Origin: Candidatus Omnitrophota bacterium | Lineage (GTDB): Bacteria; Omnitrophota; Gorgyraeia; 1-14-0-20-64-10 | DNA: 48,053 nt | Direction: 5' to 3' | Assembly (NCBI GenBank): GCA_023248155.1 | Contig: JAHFFE010000009.1 | Span: 1-48,053 of the forward strand | Part shown: positions 43,918-48,053 of the stretch, piece by piece | Position numbering within the stretch: position 1 is the stretch's first letter | How the letters are laid out: each line of letters begins with the position of its first letter | The notes under the pieces: generated by a model | What the model saw: the letters and a program-made list of their open reading frames with translations, nothing else | Told to the model about the DNA's origin: nothing | Database searches by the model: none | Program-made: the position numbers and the translations under genes

Positions 43918-45275
43918 TCGAGGATGCTCTCCATTTTCATGCCGCGCGATCCTTTTATCAAAATCTGATCCCCCGCTTTGGCTTGCCGTGCCACAAAACG
44001 GCCCGCCTCCTGCGCCGATTCAAACCAAAATCCATTTTCTTTTGGCAAGCCCGCGTCCCACGCGGCCTCCAAAAGCCAGCGGCTGGCCTGACCGACACCA
44101 ACCAAAAAATCAGGTCCGCATGCGGCGATCTCACGGCCCATCTGCCGGTGCAGTAATTCCGATTGAGCGCCTAACTCCAGCATATCACCGACTACCACTC
44201 CGCGGCGGCCGCGTGTCTGCTGCTGAAATAAAACATCCAGCCCGGCTTTCAGCGAAGCGGGGTTGGCATTGTAGCTGTCGTCGAGAAAAAAGATCCCTTC
44301 TTTCTCAAGCCAGTTCAAACGGCCCGGCACCGCGGGAACAGTGGCCAGCCGTTCCACCGATTTATCCATCGGTTCTCCCAATTGCAGCGCAACCGCCAAC
44401 GCGGCCAGCGCGTTGGAAAGATTATGCCGTCCCGGCAACGGAAGACGCAGCGGCCATTGTCCGTTGATCAACGCCGCCGACTCTCTGGCTCCCAGCTCGA
44501 CCCGTTCGGCGCGAATCTGCGCATCGGGGCCAAACCCGTACCAGATTACCGGCCTCTTCAACGCGCGGCCGGCTTTCAGCAGCAGCGGATCATCGGCATT
44601 TAAAACTACCGGACAATCGGGATCCATCATTTGCCAAATCGCCGATTTTTCTTTCAATACACCTTCCAGATCACCAAAAGTTTCCAGATGCGATGGACCA
44701 ATCATCGTAACGACACCAATCGTCGGACGGCAAATTTCAGTCAGCGTTTTAATTTCGCCCCACAAGTTGGTCCCCAGCTCCAACACCACCGCCTGATGGC
44801 TCGCGTCGAGCCCGAACAATGTCAGCGGAACGCCGATCCGGTTGTTTTGCGTGCCGGGAGTAGCCAAGATTTTTTTGGACCCCGACAACAGATGCGCCAA
44901 AATCGTTTTGGTCGTACTTTTTCCGCATGAACCGGTAATCGCGATCACCGGAAATGAAAACCGGTCACGATGAAAACGGGCAATCGCTCCCAGGGCCGTA
45001 AGCGTGTCAGCCGTTTGAAAAACAGCGGCTCCGGCAGGAAGCGTTTCTTTAACCGGCCACTGTTCAACCACCGCCGCCGCGGCTCCCCGCTCGAATGCCT
45101 GGCCGAGAAACCGGTGTCCGTCAAACCGTTTTCCGGCAATGGCAACAAATAAACTTCCCGGCTTAATCGTTCGCGAATCAATCGAAATCCCATCGAATGA
45201 TTTCACCGGAGCGACATCATGAACCCATTCCCCTTTTACGGCCTTCTCAAGCTCCAATGAACTCAGTTGGATCAT
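43890..45275 (-). CDS. murF: UDP-MurNAc-tripeptide--D-Ala-D-Ala ligase
   Basis: ISIDSRTIKPGSLFVAIAGKRFDGHRF, AITGSCGKSTTKTIL, LDDSYNANPASLKAGLD, VVGDMLELG. Overlaps the mraY start by 28 nt. Confidence 0.95.
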   Translation of the reverse strand: MIQLSSLELEKAVKGEWVHDVAPVKSFDGISIDSRTIKPGSLFVAIAGKRFDGHRFLGQAFERGAAAAVVEQWPVKETLPAGAAVFQTADTLTALGAIARFHRDRFSFPVIAITGSCGKSTTKTILAHLLSGSKKILATPGTQNNRIGVPLTLFGLDASHQAVVLELGTNLWGEIKTLTEICRPTIGVVTMIGPSHLETFGDLEGVLKEKSAIWQMMDPDCPVVLNADDPLLLKAGRALKRPVIWYGFGPDAQIRAERVELGARESAALINGQWPLRLPLPGRHNLSNALAALAVALQLGEPMDKSVERLATVPAVPGRLNWLEKEGIFFLDDSYNANPASLKAGLDVLFQQQTRGRRGVVVGDMLELGAQSELLHRQMGREIAACGPDFLVGVGQASRWLLEAAWDAGLPKENGFWFESAQEAGRFVARQAKAGDQILIKGSRGMKMESILECCTISSTV

Positions 45276-46762
45276 TAGGCCCTCTGCGTCCGCGCCGCCG
45301 ATAAAATTTCGCGCGCCACCTGCCGGTCATCAAACGGAACGGTAACCGACGCGAAAATCTGACCGCTCTCGTGCCCCTTGCCGGCAATCAAAACCAATGA
45401 TCGCTCGTCGGCTGAATCGATCGCTTTTTGAATCGCTCCGCGGCGATCCAAAATAATCCGGCAGGGCGTTGCCAAACCGCGCGCCCCTTCGGCCACCTCG
45501 CGCGCGATCTGTTCCGGTTCTTCGCGGCGCGGATTGTCGGAGGTAATGATGACCTCGTCGGATAATTCCGCGGCGGCCCGCCCCATGCGCGGCCGTTTCG
45601 TTTTATCGCGATTCCCGCCGCAGCCGAAAACGGTGATGATCCGGTATTTCCCGATCGCGCGCAGTTCTTCGAGCACGCGCCGCAGAGAACCTTCGGTATG
45701 CGCGTAGTCGACGAAAACCGGAAATGGCTGTCCCGCATTGACCCGCTCAAGACGTCCCGGCACTCCGGGAAACTTCAACGCACCCTGTGCCGAAGCTTCC
45801 AGCGGAACGCCCAAACTGAACAGAATCGCGGCGGCCGCCATCCAATTTTCCATGTTGTGGGAACCGATCAACGGAGTTTGAACAGAAACAATTCCCTGAG
45901 GCGTCTCCCATTCGCAGCGCGTTCCGGCCAGCGATGATTCAAACCGTTTTAAATGGAACAGGGCCGGCGCTTTCAACGCGTAGGTCCAGACAACGCCTGC
46001 GCCGGCAGCAGCCCGCACCGCCTGATCCGAAACCGGATCGTCGGCGTTAATGATGGCTGTGGCGGATTTCGTCAGCGATTGCATCAGCTTTAATTTCGCC
46101 TGCAGATAATTCTCAAGCGTGCCGTGATAATCGAGGTGTTCGCCGTCGAGATTCGTAAAAACACCGGCGTGCCATTCAACGCCCCGCACGCGATCCTGAT
46201 CGAGCGCGTGCGAAGAAACCTCCATCACGCAGGCCTGCACGCCGTTATCAACCATACGCGCCAGCAGCGCGGCCAGTTCGATCGCGCCGGGCGTCGTATT
46301 CTGCGATGGAAATTCTTCGCTGCGGATTTTATTGCAAATGGTGCCGATCAGTCCGGCGGGAACGCCCGCTGCTTCCAGTAAATAATGAGCCAGCCAGGTC
46401 ACCGTTGTTTTGCCCTTAGTGCCGGTCACCCCGGCCACTTTTAAACGGCGCGATGGAAATTCGTAATAGGCCTGTGCCAGCGGACCCACTATCTGGCGCG
46501 TAGAAATGGTTTCGATACGAACCATGTCGGAAGGAACCTGTTCTCCCGGCTCAACGACCGCCGCGCAAGCGCCCTGCTGCGCCGCCTGCTTTAAATACCG
46601 GTGCCCATCCTGGCTGGTTCCGCGAACCGCTACAAACAGCGTGCCGGGACCCGCCGCGCGCGAATCATCGGTCAAATGGGTTATAACAGGATTGGGATTA
46701 TTTTCCGGAACTAAAATTCCAGCGGCGCGCAGCAACTCGTTCAAGCGCCAGGACCTATCCAT
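45275..46762 (-). CDS. murE: UDP-MurNAc-tripeptide synthetase
   Basis: DDSRAAGPGTLFVAVRGTSQDGHRYL, VAGVTGTKGKTTVTWLA, FTNLDGEHLDYHGTLENY, VDYAHTEGSLRRVLEEL, FGCGGNRDKTKRPRMG. Start trimmed to MDRSWRL. Confidence 0.95.
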   Translation of the reverse strand: MDRSWRLNELLRAAGILVPENNPNPVITHLTDDSRAAGPGTLFVAVRGTSQDGHRYLKQAAQQGACAAVVEPGEQVPSDMVRIETISTRQIVGPLAQAYYEFPSRRLKVAGVTGTKGKTTVTWLAHYLLEAAGVPAGLIGTICNKIRSEEFPSQNTTPGAIELAALLARMVDNGVQACVMEVSSHALDQDRVRGVEWHAGVFTNLDGEHLDYHGTLENYLQAKLKLMQSLTKSATAIINADDPVSDQAVRAAAGAGVVWTYALKAPALFHLKRFESSLAGTRCEWETPQGIVSVQTPLIGSHNMENWMAAAAILFSLGVPLEASAQGALKFPGVPGRLERVNAGQPFPVFVDYAHTEGSLRRVLEELRAIGKYRIITVFGCGGNRDKTKRPRMGRAAAELSDEVIITSDNPRREEPEQIAREVAEGARGLATPCRIILDRRGAIQKAIDSADERSLVLIAGKGHESGQIFASVTVPFDDRQVAREILSAARTQRA

Positions 46763-48053
46763 GCTTCTGATCTCCCGAATCGGCCGGCGGAGCGATTTCA
46801 CCGCGGGTCAGATAAGGCATTGCGGCCGTCGCGACTTCTTTAAAAGCAGGCGCTGATACGATTCCGCCGTAATAGGGAAATCGCGGTTCATCCAACACCA
46901 CCACGATCGCCAGGCGCGGTTGTTCTACCGGAACAAATCCAACAAACGATGCGGTAAATTTTGAATGGGAATATTGTCCGGTAGCATCGACTTTCTGCGC
47001 GGTGCCTGTTTTTCCCCCGGCCCGGTAGCCGGGAACCGCCGCGTTTTTTCCGGTTCCCCGTTCCACCACGCCGGATAAAATCTGCTGCATCTGCGCGGCT
47101 ACCTGCTTTGAAATCACGCGCCGCACCGATTTTGGGCCAAACTGAGTGATGGTTACTCCCGAGGAATCCCTGATCTCACGAACCACCCACGGCCGGACCA
47201 GCGTGCCGCCGTTGGCGATCACGCAGATCATCTGCGCCATCTGCAAGCCGTTGACCGCCACTCCCTGTCCCATCGGAACGCTGGTGATTGCCACTTTGGA
47301 CCAATCTTTTAACGGACGGACAACTCCGGGAATCTCGCCGGGGATTTCAAACCCGGTCTTTTCGCCGAATCCGAACGCGCGAATTCCATTATAAAGAGGA
47401 CCGGCCCCGACTTTCATCGCCGCTTTTGCCACGCCGATGTTGCTGGAGTTCTCAATCACTTCACGAAATGTCAGCACGCCATATTTTTCATGGTCGTGCA
47501 GCACGCGGCCATAAATCGGGTATTCTCCGTTCTCGCAGTTAAATTGATCTTCGGCACGAACGATGCCTGTTCCCAGCGCGACGGAAGCCGTGACCACTTT
47601 AAATGCCGATCCCGGCTCAAAGGTGTCCGTCACCGCCCGGTTGCGCTGGCTGTCCGGCGTCGATTTTCCAAACTGATTGGGATCATACGTCGGCCGGTTC
47701 ACCATCGCCAGCACCTCACCGGTCATTGGGTTTAACACAATCATGAACGCGCCCTTGGCGCGGTATTTCTCATACATCCGGTCCAGCGCTTTTTCAGCCA
47801 TATACTGAATTTTTGTATCGATCGTCAGGATCAATTCAAGTCCGTCGCGCGGATCCGCCGAAGCCATTTCCCAAGCGCCCACCGCGCGGCTGCGCGCGTC
47901 GCGGGAGAGCCACCGCCAGCCCGGCTCTCCGCTTAAAATCCGGTTGTAAGCCAGCTCCAAACCGGCAAGCCCCTGCATGTCCATGCCGGCGAACCCGACC
48001 CGCTGACTTGCACTGGTTCCCTGCGGATAAAACCGGCGCGGTTCCATAATCAG
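46755..48053 (-). CDS. ftsI: Penicillin-binding protein FtsI/PBP2-3 type (partial, N-terminus outside the window)
   Basis: Transpeptidase motifs FEPGSAFKVVT (SxxK), ENSSNIGVAK (SxN), GGKTGTAQK (KTG). Open to the window edge. Confidence 0.92.
   Translation of the reverse strand: MIMEPRRFYPQGTSASQRVGFAGMDMQGLAGLELAYNRILSGEPGWRWLSRDARSRAVGAWEMASADPRDGLELILTIDTKIQYMAEKALDRMYEKYRAKGAFMIVLNPMTGEVLAMVNRPTYDPNQFGKSTPDSQRNRAVTDTFEPGSAFKVVTASVALGTGIVRAEDQFNCENGEYPIYGRVLHDHEKYGVLTFREVIENSSNIGVAKAAMKVGAGPLYNGIRAFGFGEKTGFEIPGEIPGVVRPLKDWSKVAITSVPMGQGVAVNGLQMAQMICVIANGGTLVRPWVVREIRDSSGVTITQFGPKSVRRVISKQVAAQMQQILSGVVERGTGKNAAVPGYRAGGKTGTAQKVDATGQYSHSKFTASFVGFVPVEQPRLAIVVVLDEPRFPYYGGIVSAPAFKEVATAAMPYLTRGEIAPPADSGDQKHG

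Noticed and set aside
1-48053. tRNA, rRNA or prophage genes
   Set aside because: None recognised by eye on either strand; a tRNAscan/Infernal run would be needed to exclude small RNAs.

Overview
This 48 kb bacterial window looks chromosomal. I found no rRNA, tRNA, CRISPR array or transposase. The taxonomic source was not determined. From left to right it contains: (i) a partial secreted protein, a DUF59/MIP18 protein, a membrane protein and an acyl-CoA dehydrogenase, all on the minus strand; (ii) a 3109-aa exported RHS/YD-like mosaic gene, followed closely by TolB-like, TPR and lipoprotein genes and a metalloprotease; (iii) a BrnT/CopG-type toxin-antitoxin cassette between 16-bp direct repeats; (iv) four tandem paralogous 7TM-type histidine kinases with ATGA overlaps, then an orphan beta-ketoacyl-ACP synthase, an ICMT-like methyltransferase and a fifth 7TM-GAF kinase, with two stand-alone receivers nearby; (v) a transglutaminase-like protein and a small repeat protein; (vi) a dcw cell-wall/division cluster on the minus strand (ftsI-murE-murF-mraY-murD-ftsW-murG-murC-murB-ddl-ftsQ-ftsA) with no ftsZ after ftsA. 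The main leads are: a beta-propeller apparently inserted inside a C39-like domain of the giant protein, plus a C-terminal permuted papain-like domain; a kinase/KAS/methyltransferase group that could be a fatty-acid-type signalling system; a palindromic repeat family that also occurs in frame inside genes (giant gene and murC); and a TA cassette whose flanking repeats appear to rebuild the end of the upstream gene. All domain calls are by eye, with no database searches.
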